This document shows, in pieces, positions 44,448-54,173 of a stretch of DNA of 64,000 nt; the first letter of the stretch is position 1; every line of letters starts with the position of its first letter. The DNA lies in NCBI GenBank assembly GCA_028554645.1, contig JAQOOI010000069.1, positions 186,001 to 250,000 of the forward strand. The letters run 5' to 3'. The notes below the pieces were generated by a model that was not told the DNA's origin, made no database searches, and saw only the letters and a list, made by a program, of their open reading frames with translations. Made by a program: the position numbers and the translations under genes. The DNA comes from Omphalotus guepiniiformis (Eukaryota; Basidiomycota; Agaricomycetes; Agaricales; Omphalotaceae).

Positions 44448-47400
44448 TCACGTCTGTCTTTTTGACCTGGTTTTGACTCTTTCGTCCCAATCTGGTTCCT
44501 CATTGTCTTCTAAGTTGTCCCCAAGATCTGAATCACTGTCTTCTTCATCAGAATCGTCCCCTTCAAGCCTAAGATTGGGTATGGCATCAAAAATATAATC
44601 TGTATTTTTGACCAAGTCTTTATCTTCATCCTCAATCATAGCTTCCAATTGCTTACTATCCAAGTCTATTAGTTCATGAATATTGTCTGGCAATTGTATA
44701 GGTTCGTATCTGGCTGCATGTGGTAGGACTCTAAATGCTGCAACTTTTTCTTTGAGCACTGACCCATCCATTTCCGCAATAACATATGATCCACCCTTTG
44801 TCCTTCTGATTACAATCATGGGACCCTTATATCTTGGATACATCTTTCTGTCTAAACTCTTTTCAATCTGAGTATTCCTGACTTGAACCAGAGTTCCTGG
44901 TTTAAAGTCATAGTCCTTTATAGTATTTCCATATTCTTGTTCAAACTTTATTAATGCCTTTCTTTTATTTTCATCTACTCTTTCTCTCATTTCATTCACA
45001 TGAGTTCTATGCTTAGCTAGAGCTTGTGCTCTGAATCCAAGTAATTCTTCATGAGTCAGAATTCTGTCTGGAGGTTTAACCAACCAAGTTGATTCCACAA
45101 TATCCAAAGGTAGTATTGGCTCTGCCCCAGTAACTATGAAGTATGGAGAACATCCAAGACCTCTTCTAACAGTCACTCTATCTGCCCAAAAGACATGTTT
45201 CAGAAACCAGTACCATCTCTTCAAATCTCCACCAGTTGCTTTTGCCAAAGCAGTTCTGATATCAAAATGAGCTCTTTCTATCTTCCCATTGGCTTGAGAA
45301 TTGTATGGAGATATAGTAATACCTTTTATACCATATTTCTCTTCCAACCATCTCAACATTGCTCTCATAGCTGGGGCATTATCAGTGATAACCTCATCAG
45401 GGCAACCCCATCTACAGATAATGTCTTCAAAGAACCATTCACCCATTAACCTTGCTGTCTCTGATTTCAATGCTCTACCTTCTGACCAAGAAGACAATGC
45501 ACATCTACCATGAACAACATTTGAACAGCCATTACTAGGTGGTGACACTTTAAACACATCTACATGAACCTTTTGAAACAAAGATGGTGTATAAGTAAGA
45601 GTGGGTGGTATTTTCAGAAGTTCCAACTTTCTATTCTGACAAGCCTGACATGATTGGACAAACCAATTAATATCTTTCTCCATATCTGGCCACCAAAATC
45701 TCTTGTCTATGACAGCTTTAGTTGCAAACATCCCTTTATGACCCAAGTTGTCATGTGCAGCATGCATCATGTACATTCTCTTTGCCTTAGATACAACCAA
45801 CTTGTGTTGACCATCTAGTTCTTCATTCCTTCTATACATTTTACCATCTTTATCAACAAAGAACTTAACAGCTTGTCTTAGAAAAGATCTCTTTTCAGTT
45901 TTATTCAAACTTTTAATAACAGCTGAGTTCTTGTCTAGATGCCAATCCTTTATTAAAGGTAGAAGATCATCCATCTTCTTTCCTTCATCCCTTCTATGTA
46001 CCTCACTATAAGGATGAGAATTACTCCACTCTGGATCTCCTGGTGGAATTACTAAAGTTTGAGCAAAAGCACCCTTCACCATTCCATGAGCTTCTAAAAC
46101 TCTAATCCTATAACATTCTGCAATTCTTTCTTCTTCTATGCATTCTTGCAAATCATCTTCAAAATCATTTTCAGAGTTTGCCATTTCAAAAAGATAACCA
46201 CCTCTATTGTCTATTTTATCTCTGAAAGACTCAAAGTCTAGTGGTATATCATCTTCTTCATTTTGCATTCTAAACTGTAATGGTTCTCCATTATCTTCAT
46301 CTACATAGTCTTCCTCATTTACAGGTGGTCTTTCAGTTGTTATACCTCCAGGACCCCTTCTAGATAGACCATCTGGTCCATGTAAAGTTCCCTTAACATG
46401 TACCAATGTAAACTGATATTTCCTTATATCCTCTATCCACCTGTTTATAGTTGCATTAGGACCTGAACTGGGATGATCCAACATGCCCTTTATATAGCTA
46501 GCATCTGTTTCCACAGTCAAATTCCTACACCCATAAATCAAGTAATAAGAAGCTTCTAAAGCTAATTTCAGACCATACAGCTCTCTCTTTGGTTGAGAAA
46601 ACCTTGCTTCCCTTTCATTCAATGTAATTGAACCAAAGTAGTTAAAGTACTTCTTCTTAGGATCTTCTGGGTCAGTTTGGTATATATAATATCCAACTGC
46701 CATCCAAGAGGTATCTACAGCAAGTGTAATCCCATTTTCTGACATATAGTCTATAGGTCTCAAACAAGGTGCAACTCTGATAGCTTCCTTAAGAGCTACT
46801 ACAGAATCCCATTGTTCAGCCTTCATCTCAAATGGAACATTTCTGGTCAAATATTGCAAAGGTGCAGCAATTTTAGCATAGTCCTTTATAAATTGTCTAA
46901 GTTGGCCAGCAGTACCCAAGAAAGCCCTGACATCTGTTTTAGAGTCAAATCTTTGCCATGTAGTAACCACTTCTGCTATCTTATTAGAAGGTGCTTGACC
47001 CTCATATAAACAACGGTGACCAACAACCATGCCTTCTTTTACACAAATGAATGCCTTTGTACCAGAAAATGTACCACCAACATATTTCATTCTTTGTATC
47101 ACTCTATTCATATTTTGCATATGTTCCCATACAAATCTCCTTATACCATTGTTTTGAGGAATAGTTTCATATCTGCCATCTGGTAACTCATATCTTGTTG
47201 CTGGACCCCTTACAGGTACATCATCCACATAAGGTATAGTCACATGTGGAATTTCATCTCTTAGAATGAAAGTAACATCATCATGAAAGATAGGTACTGA
47301 GTTAGTCCAACCCATAGGCAGTTTTACTAGTCTATGTGGGCCAAATGGTGTTTGGAAGGTGGTTAAGTCTCTAGAATCATCATCTATCAACCTTTCATCA

Positions 47401-48419
47401 TATCCAACAAAGATGTCCAGTGTTCCTAGACATGCTCTTCCTGCAAAGTTTCTAGCAACATCTGCAGTAGCTGGTGGAATTCCTGAATGTTGTATAGTAA
47501 CTTTATTCAATGGTTCCAGACTATGCACCAATCTCAAACTTTTTCCATCTTTCTTTAAAACACAAAACCATTTTGATCTATAAGAAGAACTTGAAGGTTC
47601 ATAAACTCCAGAATCAATTTTTGCCTTTATAATTTTACACACATCATCAAATATACCAGGTGGTATTGGAATGTTTCTTTCAACCCAAGGTACATGTGGT
47701 AAGACTGGAAATCTCACAGGTGGAAAGAAATCTGTTCTAAAGTTTCCTCCTTCTGCAGGTTCCCAAGCAAAAGCTTTTTCCTGTTGTTTCATCAAATGAT
47801 GAACTAACTTCATTTCTTCTGGCCATAAAAAGCCTTCATCATGATTTTTATCTATGATATTCTTTCTTTCTTCATTGTATCTCTCACCCGGTGTGAACTC
47901 AGGTGGATTTGGAGATAATTCCGGCATTTCTGCTAACGGATCACCAAAAATATTCCTTTCTACACGGAACTCAGCCGGTAAAGTAGCTTTAACCGGTCTA
48001 ACTTTATCCTTTACAGATTTGTACTTTCCATACACATCTACAAACTCTTTATCAGTCTTCTCTTTCTCTATATTACAAGAATTTTCCTCTTGAAACATAG
48101 TATCCTTCTTTTCTTTCAACTCTTCTCTCCAACTACAGAACACTTGCTTATCCTTTCCCCTACTCTTTATAGCAGTAGAGTTCATATAAGCTTCTAGCAC
48201 TTCTGCCGCTTCTTTATCTTTTTCTACATACTCTTTAGCAGCAAATACAAAAGTTTCTGCCAATTCTTCTTTCTTAAAGGTTCCATTTTCATCAGGTAGT
48301 TTATACCCATCCACAAACAATTCACCATTTTCTTTCAGGCCAACTCTTAGAGCTACCTCTCCCTGAGGGCCAATCAGATCATAGAGGTCTGAAAATTTAC
48401 AACCCCTTCTTGTACATCT
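44448..48419 (-). CDS. family E pol (RT, RNase H, integrase), left copy
   Basis: Almost identical to the right copy (55523-59494); one visible change is DSDEEDSDSD for DSDEDDSDSD near the C-terminus. It carries YVDD in RT, an HHCC finger, the D-D-E triad and a GPY/F-type segment. No ATG opens the frame, since entry is by -1 frameshift at 48392-48398. Because of the inversion this body is probably a chimera of E1 and E2. It lacks a linked gag N-terminus. Confidence 0.93.
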   Translation of the reverse strand, partial: RCTRRGCKFSDLYDLIGPQGEVALRVGLKENGELFVDGYKLPDENGTFKKEELAETFVFAAKEYVEKDKEAAEVLEAYMNSTAIKSRGKDKQVFCSWREELKEKKDTMFQEENSCNIEKEKTDKEFVDVYGKYKSVKDKVRPVKATLPAEFRVERNIFGDPLAEMPELSPNPPEFTPGERYNEERKNIIDKNHDEGFLWPEEMKLVHHLMKQQEKAFAWEPAEGGNFRTDFFPPVRFPVLPHVPWVERNIPIPPGIFDDVCKIIKAKIDSGVYEPSSSSYRSKWFCVLKKDGKSLRLVHSLEPLNKVTIQHSGIPPATADVARNFAGRACLGTLDIFVGYDERLIDDDSRDLTTFQTPFGPHRLVKLPMGWTNSVPIFHDDVTFILRDEIPHVTIPYVDDVPVRGPATRYELPDGRYETIPQNNGIRRFVWEHMQNMNRVIQRMKYVGGTFSGTKAFICVKEGMVVGHRCLYEGQAPSNKIAEVVTTWQRFDSKTDVRAFLGTAGQLRQFIKDYAKIAAPLQYLTRNVPFEMKAEQWDSVVALKEAIRVAPCLRPIDYMSENGITLAVDTSWMAVGYYIYQTDPEDPKKKYFNYFGSITLNEREARFSQPKRELYGLKLALEASYYLIYGCRNLTVETDASYIKGMLDHPSSGPNATINRWIEDIRKYQFTLVHVKGTLHGPDGLSRRGPGGITTERPPVNEEDYVDEDNGEPLQFRMQNEEDDIPLDFESFRDKIDNRGGYLFEMANSENDFEDDLQECIEEERIAECYRIRVLEAHGMVKGAFAQTLVIPPGDPEWSNSHPYSEVHRRDEGKKMDDLLPLIKDWHLDKNSAVIKSLNKTEKRSFLRQAVKFFVDKDGKMYRRNEELDGQHKLVVSKAKRMYMMHAAHDNLGHKGMFATKAVIDKRFWWPDMEKDINWFVQSCQACQNRKLELLKIPPTLTYTPSLFQKVHVDVFKVSPPSNGCSNVVHGRCALSSWSEGRALKSETARLMGEWFFEDIICRWGCPDEVITDNAPAMRAMLRWLEEKYGIKGITISPYNSQANGKIERAHFDIRTALAKATGGDLKRWYWFLKHVFWADRVTVRRGLGCSPYFIVTGAEPILPLDIVESTWLVKPPDRILTHEELLGFRAQALAKHRTHVNEMRERVDENKRKALIKFEQEYGNTIKDYDFKPGTLVQVRNTQIEKSLDRKMYPRYKGPMIVIRRTKGGSYVIAEMDGSVLKEKVAAFRVLPHAARYEPIQLPDNIHELIDLDSKQLEAMIEDEDKDLVKNTDYIFDAIPNLRLEGDDSDEEDSDSDLGDNLEDNEEPDWDERVKTRSKRQT

Positions 48420-49768
48420 TTAGGTACCACAGGTGGAGGTCTACAAATCTCTTTAAGAGTAGATCCTTCTTTCTTCTGTTCAATTCTAACACCTCTTCCT
48501 CTCAGATAGGTTCCAATAGTACACTTGTAGCCAGAATTTAGATCAGTTATGGTTATCTCTTGACCTCCATCCTCAAAGTTCTTTATTATACTTTGGGTGT
48601 TTACATCAAAAGGTCTACCAAGTAAAACTTGATATGGAGCCTCTTCCACAATATGAACTTGCAAGTAGACTGTTAAGTCCCCAAATACAAAAGGTACATT
48701 TCTAGCCATACCCTTAGTAGGCTTTAAACTCCCATTTGCACTTTGCATGTGAATCACTACATCAGGATCCCATGACATTCCAAGTCCCATTGCTACCATT
48801 TGATCCATTGATATGATCTGAGAACCACTATCTAGAACAGCTTCCACAGTTTCATCAGAGTTATTGATTTTTGGGAATACTACTCTAAGTCCTTCTGATT
48901 CTCTAGCCACCAGTATAACTTTATCTTTCTTGTTAGGACCTAGATCTCTAAGGAATTGCTCAACTACATCTTGGTGAACAATAGTACCAGCTTTCAAATC
49001 ACCAGTATCTTTTGTCAATGTAATGAAAGTCTCCTTTAAAGACCAAATATCCTCAACATTTACTTTCTTTATTGGTTCCACCTCAGAGTCCATTTGAATA
49101 GGATTCAAATCATTCTGATTAGGTTCTATCTGCAAGAAAGCCTTTTCTGCTCTCTCAACAACCCTTCTATTTCTAGCTTTTCTCAGTATAACAGCTCTAA
49201 TGCCTGGAGATACAGCCATAAGGTCTCCAACTGGAACAGTAATATCCATATTGAAAATCTTTTCTGCCATTTCCTCTTCTAAACCTGGTTTAGATAAAGT
49301 AGAAGCATGTCTAAAATCTCCAATCCTTCTAGCTGTTTCTTTATAGACTATAGCATTCTCTTTATTACTTTCTTTCTGAACATTTCTAGCTTTTTCCACC
49401 ACTTCATTTCTAACTTTGTTCAAAGCTTGGTTACTAGGAATAGGATCTCTTTGTAATGGTTCCACTCTATCAAATGGCCTTTCTTTAGCAGGTTCAACAT
49501 TAATCTCTTTTTGACCTGGTTGAATTACCATATCCTTTATAGAAGGATCCATTATATCCTCTTGATCTCTTAGTAAAGCCTCTTCATTATCCTTTGTTTC
49601 TTTCTCTAACTCCTCCATTCTCAAGGGTGGAGGTACATACAACCTTTTATCAAATCCTTTAGGCCTTATAATTTCTACTTCCATTCTCTTTTTAATACCA
49701 ACTCTTTGTTTATCCTCAGGGACCTTCTTTGCAGTACTGTACATATTTCTAGTACTAGATCCCATCAT
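48374..49768 (-). CDS. family E protease frame, left copy
   Basis: Same 464-residue frame as the right copy at 54174-55568, with retropepsin motif VLDSGSQ and VLLGRPF. The upstream slippery heptamer GGGAAAC reads on the minus strand at 49786-49780, and the downstream AAATTTT at 48398-48392. Confidence 0.92.
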   Translation of the reverse strand: MMGSSTRNMYSTAKKVPEDKQRVGIKKRMEVEIIRPKGFDKRLYVPPPLRMEELEKETKDNEEALLRDQEDIMDPSIKDMVIQPGQKEINVEPAKERPFDRVEPLQRDPIPSNQALNKVRNEVVEKARNVQKESNKENAIVYKETARRIGDFRHASTLSKPGLEEEMAEKIFNMDITVPVGDLMAVSPGIRAVILRKARNRRVVERAEKAFLQIEPNQNDLNPIQMDSEVEPIKKVNVEDIWSLKETFITLTKDTGDLKAGTIVHQDVVEQFLRDLGPNKKDKVILVARESEGLRVVFPKINNSDETVEAVLDSGSQIISMDQMVAMGLGMSWDPDVVIHMQSANGSLKPTKGMARNVPFVFGDLTVYLQVHIVEEAPYQVLLGRPFDVNTQSIIKNFEDGGQEITITDLNSGYKCTIGTYLRGRGVRIEQKKEGSTLKEICRPPPVVPKDVQEGVVNFQTSMI

Positions 49769-49776
49769 CGGAACAC

Positions 49777-50790
49777 TTAGTTTCCCGACTGGCTCAAGTA
49801 AGAAGCCTGACCATTTGAAGTCTGGCTTTTATCCTGATTTTCAATTCTGTCCAATCTTTCTGAAATCTTCAACAAGGTGTTGGTAAAGACTGACATATCA
49901 AAACTATTATGTTGAGATTCAGAAGGTCCACTAGGCATATTATATCCCATGTCACTTTCTTCTGCAAAGATGAAGGCATTTTTGCCAACTTCCTTATCCC
50001 AACCTTTTTGTTTAGCAATAGCTTCAATTTTGTCCTTTCTAGAAGAATTCATATCACCAGATGGAGCAACTTGTCCATCTTTCATGACTATCATTCCTCT
50101 TGCATTCCTAACTAAATATCCCTTCTCAAACTGTGATTTCTGGTGAGGACAATTTGTAGCAATATGCCCTTTCTCACCACAGAAATAACAAGAATATTCT
50201 GTAGGTCCTTGTGGGTTTGCATATCTATTACCACGGTTCTGGCCCATAGCAATAGATTGCATGTGTGGTATATTCATACCATTGTTACCACCTAATGTCT
50301 CTGCAAGAACCTTTTGAACTTGAGAGATCAAGGTAGCTTGATTCTCTTCAAATCTAGATTGCACCTGTTTCAAGGCAACTTCATGCCTATCCATTGTATC
50401 AGCAATCTTTCTTTCAAATTCATTCTTCTCAACATTCTCCCTTTTAATATTAAAAGGTGTGTAACTTCTTTCTCTTTCTGTTTCAGAGGCTAGAGACATG
50501 CCAACTATTGCAAAACCATCATCCATGTTATTCTCACAGATGTGGGCAGCAGCAGCTATCACATCCTCAATAGGATACTTGTCTTCCCTTCTTCTAGGAT
50601 TATCTGGATTAGCTATATAAGTCTTTTCCAGTCTATCCTTTACTTTATCCCAGAAAGCAGGTTCTAAGGATCTGCCAAACAGAGTTACTGCCTCTAAGTT
50701 AGAGATAACAGCAGGTGGCTTTGCAGCTTTCTTATACTCATCTTCAAACAGCCTTTTGAACTTGAAGAACTTATCAAAGTTCTTCAACGG
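49777..50790 (-). pseudogene. E1 gag, 3' part, inverted
   Basis: On the minus strand the frame begins at the insertion scar CCGTTGAAG and continues KNFDKFFKFKRLFEDEYKK to the zinc knuckle (CYFCGEKGHIATNC) and the gag stop. It complements the 5' part at 37615-38428. Differences from the complete gag (FEDEYKK for FEYEYKK, GGNNGMN for GGNKGMN) fit assignment to E1. Confidence 0.9.
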
Positions 50791-52167
50791 TGATGCGCCG
50801 ATTTTCGGCATCTGCATTAAAAGCCAGGTGATTAATCATTTTAGGCATTTGCAGTGAGGTATTAGAGGGTTGAAAGGTGCCCGCCTTGTCAATCAAAATG
50901 TGTTGTGATTTGAGTAATAAAGCATGTTCTATTACCTACGGTACAACATGTGTATCAAGGTTCTAGGCTAGTCAGTACAGTTGTGATGTAGAGAATTGTT
51001 CAATAGCCATCCACTGTTGAATCAGACTCACCCAATCTCGTAACGAGAACTCTGACATCACAACGTCAATTGCATCATATAACTATTAGGGGAACATCTT
51101 CCTCCGGTCAATAAAGAATAAAAACCCGGCGGAAACTAAAAATGGATGGGACGCGAAATAGAGTCGAAATAATGGATCTAGAATAGTTTTGGGGTATTTA
51201 CTCCTTAATTAATGGCCAGGAACAAAAGTTGATCGAGGAAATTTGCTTCGATTAATTGTCCGGTGAAAATTGCTTGACAAGAAACCGGTTAGGAGGTGTA
51301 AAAACTCGATCAGTAAAATTTCTCGGAATACTACTGAATTGAAGGAGTTCCTTTAACGAAACAATGTGATACTTTGAGGGGTATAATTTCTATCAGGTGA
51401 TTAATCCTATGGAACCCGGATGCCCGAGAAATGTCAAGGAAATCCGTAAAAATGAAATAAAGGGGCTGAATATTGCCTATAATAAAAATAATGGAATTAA
51501 AGCGCATTTTTGAGGTTTTGCCTCATAAAATAGATCTATACAAGTAATAATGGACATACTTGACACAGATACTTACAACCTACATACCCGGATATAGGTA
51601 TATATATAAAACAGGACAGTTTAGCTATAATTTCCGTTTTTATTAATTTTGGACTGGCAGTATGTATAAAAGGGCAGTAACCTGGAGAGAGAAAATCCAG
51701 GAGAGTACCATAGAGTCACAGGGTCACTGGGGATCGTCTTTATAACGTGAATCGTGCCTGTGAAGGGAAATCCTACCAAAAACATAAAGTTGCCCTGGTC
51801 TGTTTATAGTCCGGTGTTTATTGCGATATTGTATAAAGATCATTGTTGGTTGAATTGAACTGGTTGTGTTATTGGAATTGGTTGTTTGATCTTGTGGTCA
51901 ATTGGTTGTGATTGTGCAGTGAACACCTGTCTTGTTCAAAACCGTCTTGTGCTACTTTTTGCCTTAGTGCATTTTAAAAGCTCAGCTATAAAGTTCTTGT
52001 GATAAAGATATAAAGTTCTAATAAAGAAGCCATAAGTTTGGTCGTGCGGAACCTTCGACAACGCCCCCTCAGACTCGCACCTTTTGAGTGACTTGGTTGT
52101 TTTGGTTGTTTTTGGGTTTTTGTTCATTAGCCCTTTAGCAGTTCATTTCCCCGATTCATTCTCATCA
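50791..52167 (+). repeat. LTR3 of family E (5' LTR of E2, inverted)
   Basis: 1377 bp, TGATG...CATCA, with a TATA box at about 51665-51672. It matches LTR2 at the four sites that distinguish LTR1. It is preceded by ACGG, the complement of the CCGT target duplication. Confidence 0.95.
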
Positions 52168-52169
52168 TC

Positions 52170-52187
52170 TGGAGCCCACCGCGAGGG
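52170..52187 (+). other. primer-binding site of E2
   Basis: Same 18-mer as at 37443-37460, placed 2 nt after the LTR. Confidence 0.85.
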
Positions 52188-52341
52188 TCAAAAGTACAAA
52201 TTGACTTCGTGAGGGACGAATTCGTGGCTTTCTAACGGAATTTTACCGTTTGAATTACAAGGAGATTTGTGTTGTGCAATAAAGTACTGTTTTGTTCTAT
52301 ACAGTGCTACATAGAGCTTTTGCTTTAATTTTGGATTGTGA

Positions 52342-54165
52342 AGTTCACTGGTCAAAATTAGTGGACCTAGCAAACCTAAACCAAAACGTCAGACAAAGAA
52401 TTCCCAAAGAGCTGGTGAAGAAGTTTTAAACTTTCAATCCAGATCTTCTACAAGAGAAAGAAGTGTTACTAGTTCCGCATCTAAGGGCAAAGGGAAATCA
52501 GTACCAGAGCCTGAAAGTGTTGATCCAGTATTACCTGGTTCTTTTGTTCTGTCATCTGACAATAATCGGGAGTTCATACCCGGTGAATTTGATCGTTTAC
52601 GTCCGCCTAAATCTACTGTTGGATTTGGAAAGTCTTATAGACTACCTGCTTCAGCACAAAAATCTAAAAAGAGTTTCAGAGAAGTTACTACTATGCCTGC
52701 TACTAGTACTACTGGTGCTGGTCCAAGTGGACAAAGTAGAGGAGATGATGATATACCCAGAAACAATGATAATACAAGGACAACTTTTGTGGGAGTTCAT
52801 GAACTTTCCCCAGAAGCATTAAAGGAAATCCAGAATGATAAGCTTCCTAAGAAATCAAAAATGGCACCAATCTTTGACTATGTAGATCCTGGCAGTTTGA
52901 TAAGCTGGTTGGAACAAGTGGAAGAAATATTCCTGAAAATGGGAATTAAAGATGATGCAGCAAAGATTTACTTAGCTACAGACTGGATGACTCATGATAC
53001 AAAGAAAAGGGTTGAAGCTTACCCTGAAACAAAAAGTAGAAAGTGGGGAACATTCAAAGATGCTTTGAAACAAAACTTTCCAGAGTCTTCTTTAGAAGAA
53101 GGAGGTTCTCTGACCAAGTTGAGAAAGTTAAATTCAGAGTATGCATATATTCCATTGAAGAACTTTGATAAGTTCTTCAAGTTCAAAAGGCTGTTTGAAT
53201 ATGAGTATAAGAAAGCTGCAAAGCCACCGGCTGTTATCTCTAACTTAGAGGCAGTAACTCTGTTTGGCAGATCCTTAGAACCTGCTTTCTGGGATAAAGT
53301 AAAGGATAGACTGGAAAAGACTTATATAGCTAATCCAGATAATCCTAGAAGAAGGGAAGACAAGTATCCTATTGAGGATGTGATAGCTGCTGCTGCCCAC
53401 ATCTGTGAGAATAACATGGATGATGGTTTTGCAATAGTCGGCATGTCTCTAGCTTCTGAAACAGAAAGAGAAAGAAGTTACACACCTTTTAATATTAAAA
53501 GGGAGAATGTTGAGAAGAATGAATTTGAAAGAAAGATTGCTGATACAATGGATAGGCATGAAGTTGCCTTGAAACAGGTGCAATCTAGATTTGAAGAGAA
53601 TCAAGCTACCTTGATCTCTCAAGTTCAAAAAGTTCTTGCAGAAACATTAGGTGGTAACAAAGGTATGAATATACCACACATGCAATCTATTGCTATGGGT
53701 CAGAACCGTGGTAATAGATATGCAAACCCACAAGGACCTACAGAATATTCTTGTTATTTCTGTGGTGAGAAAGGGCATATTGCTACAAATTGTCCTCACC
53801 AGAAATCACAGTTTGAGAAGGGATATTTAGTTAGGAATGCAAGAGGAATGATAGTCATGAAAGATGGACAAGTTGCTCCATCTGGTGATATGAATTCTTC
53901 TAGAAAGGACAAAATTGAAGCTATTGCTAAACAAAAAGGTTGGGATAAGGAAGTTGGCAAAAATGCCTTCATCTTTGCAGAAGAAAGTGACATGGGATAT
54001 AATATGCCTAGTGGACCTTCTGAATCTCAACATAATAGTTTTGATATGTCAGTCTTTACCAACACCTTGTTGAAGATTTCAGAAAGATTGGACAGAATTG
54101 AAAATCAGGATAAAAGCCAGACTTCAAATGGTCAGGCTTCTTACTTGAGCCAGTCGGGAAACTAA
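52342..54165 (+). CDS. family E gag
   Basis: The structural polyprotein, with a capsid region (IFDYVDPGSLISWLEQVEEI, WGTFKDALKQNFPES) typical of Ty3 gag and a CCHC zinc knuckle CYFCGEKGHIATNCPH near the C-terminus. The first ATG of the frame is at 52693 (MPATSTTGAGPSG; 490 residues). The same frame is open from 52342, right after a TGA, for 117 codons that read as ordinary Lys/Ser/Pro-rich protein with no ATG. So start could be at a non-AUG codon (for example CTG 52348), after splicing, or simply at 52693. The frame ends TCG GGA AAC TAA, which contains the slippery heptamer at 54156-54162. Confidence 0.9.
   Translation, partial: SSLVKISGPSKPKPKRQTKNSQRAGEEVLNFQSRSSTRERSVTSSASKGKGKSVPEPESVDPVLPGSFVLSSDNNREFIPGEFDRLRPPKSTVGFGKSYRLPASAQKSKKSFREVTTMPATSTTGAGPSGQSRGDDDIPRNNDNTRTTFVGVHELSPEALKEIQNDKLPKKSKMAPIFDYVDPGSLISWLEQVEEIFLKMGIKDDAAKIYLATDWMTHDTKKRVEAYPETKSRKWGTFKDALKQNFPESSLEEGGSLTKLRKLNSEYAYIPLKNFDKFFKFKRLFEYEYKKAAKPPAVISNLEAVTLFGRSLEPAFWDKVKDRLEKTYIANPDNPRRREDKYPIEDVIAAAAHICENNMDDGFAIVGMSLASETERERSYTPFNIKRENVEKNEFERKIADTMDRHEVALKQVQSRFEENQATLISQVQKVLAETLGGNKGMNIPHMQSIAMGQNRGNRYANPQGPTEYSCYFCGEKGHIATNCPHQKSQFEKGYLVRNARGMIVMKDGQVAPSGDMNSSRKDKIEAIAKQKGWDKEVGKNAFIFAEESDMGYNMPSGPSESQHNSFDMSVFTNTLLKISERLDRIENQDKSQTSNGQASYLSQSGN
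54156..54162 (+). promoter_or_regulatory. gag-pro -1 frameshift heptamer GGGAAAC
   Basis: In the gag frame it reads G GGA AAC followed directly by the TAA stop, the exact X XXY YYZ phase. A one-base backward slip enters the protease frame, which is open from 54114. A 12-bp palindrome (tctagtactaga, about 54182-54193) lies about 20 nt downstream, but no strong stem was certain. It is conserved in the left copy at 49780-49786. Confidence 0.85.
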
Positions 54166-54173
54166 GTGTTCCG

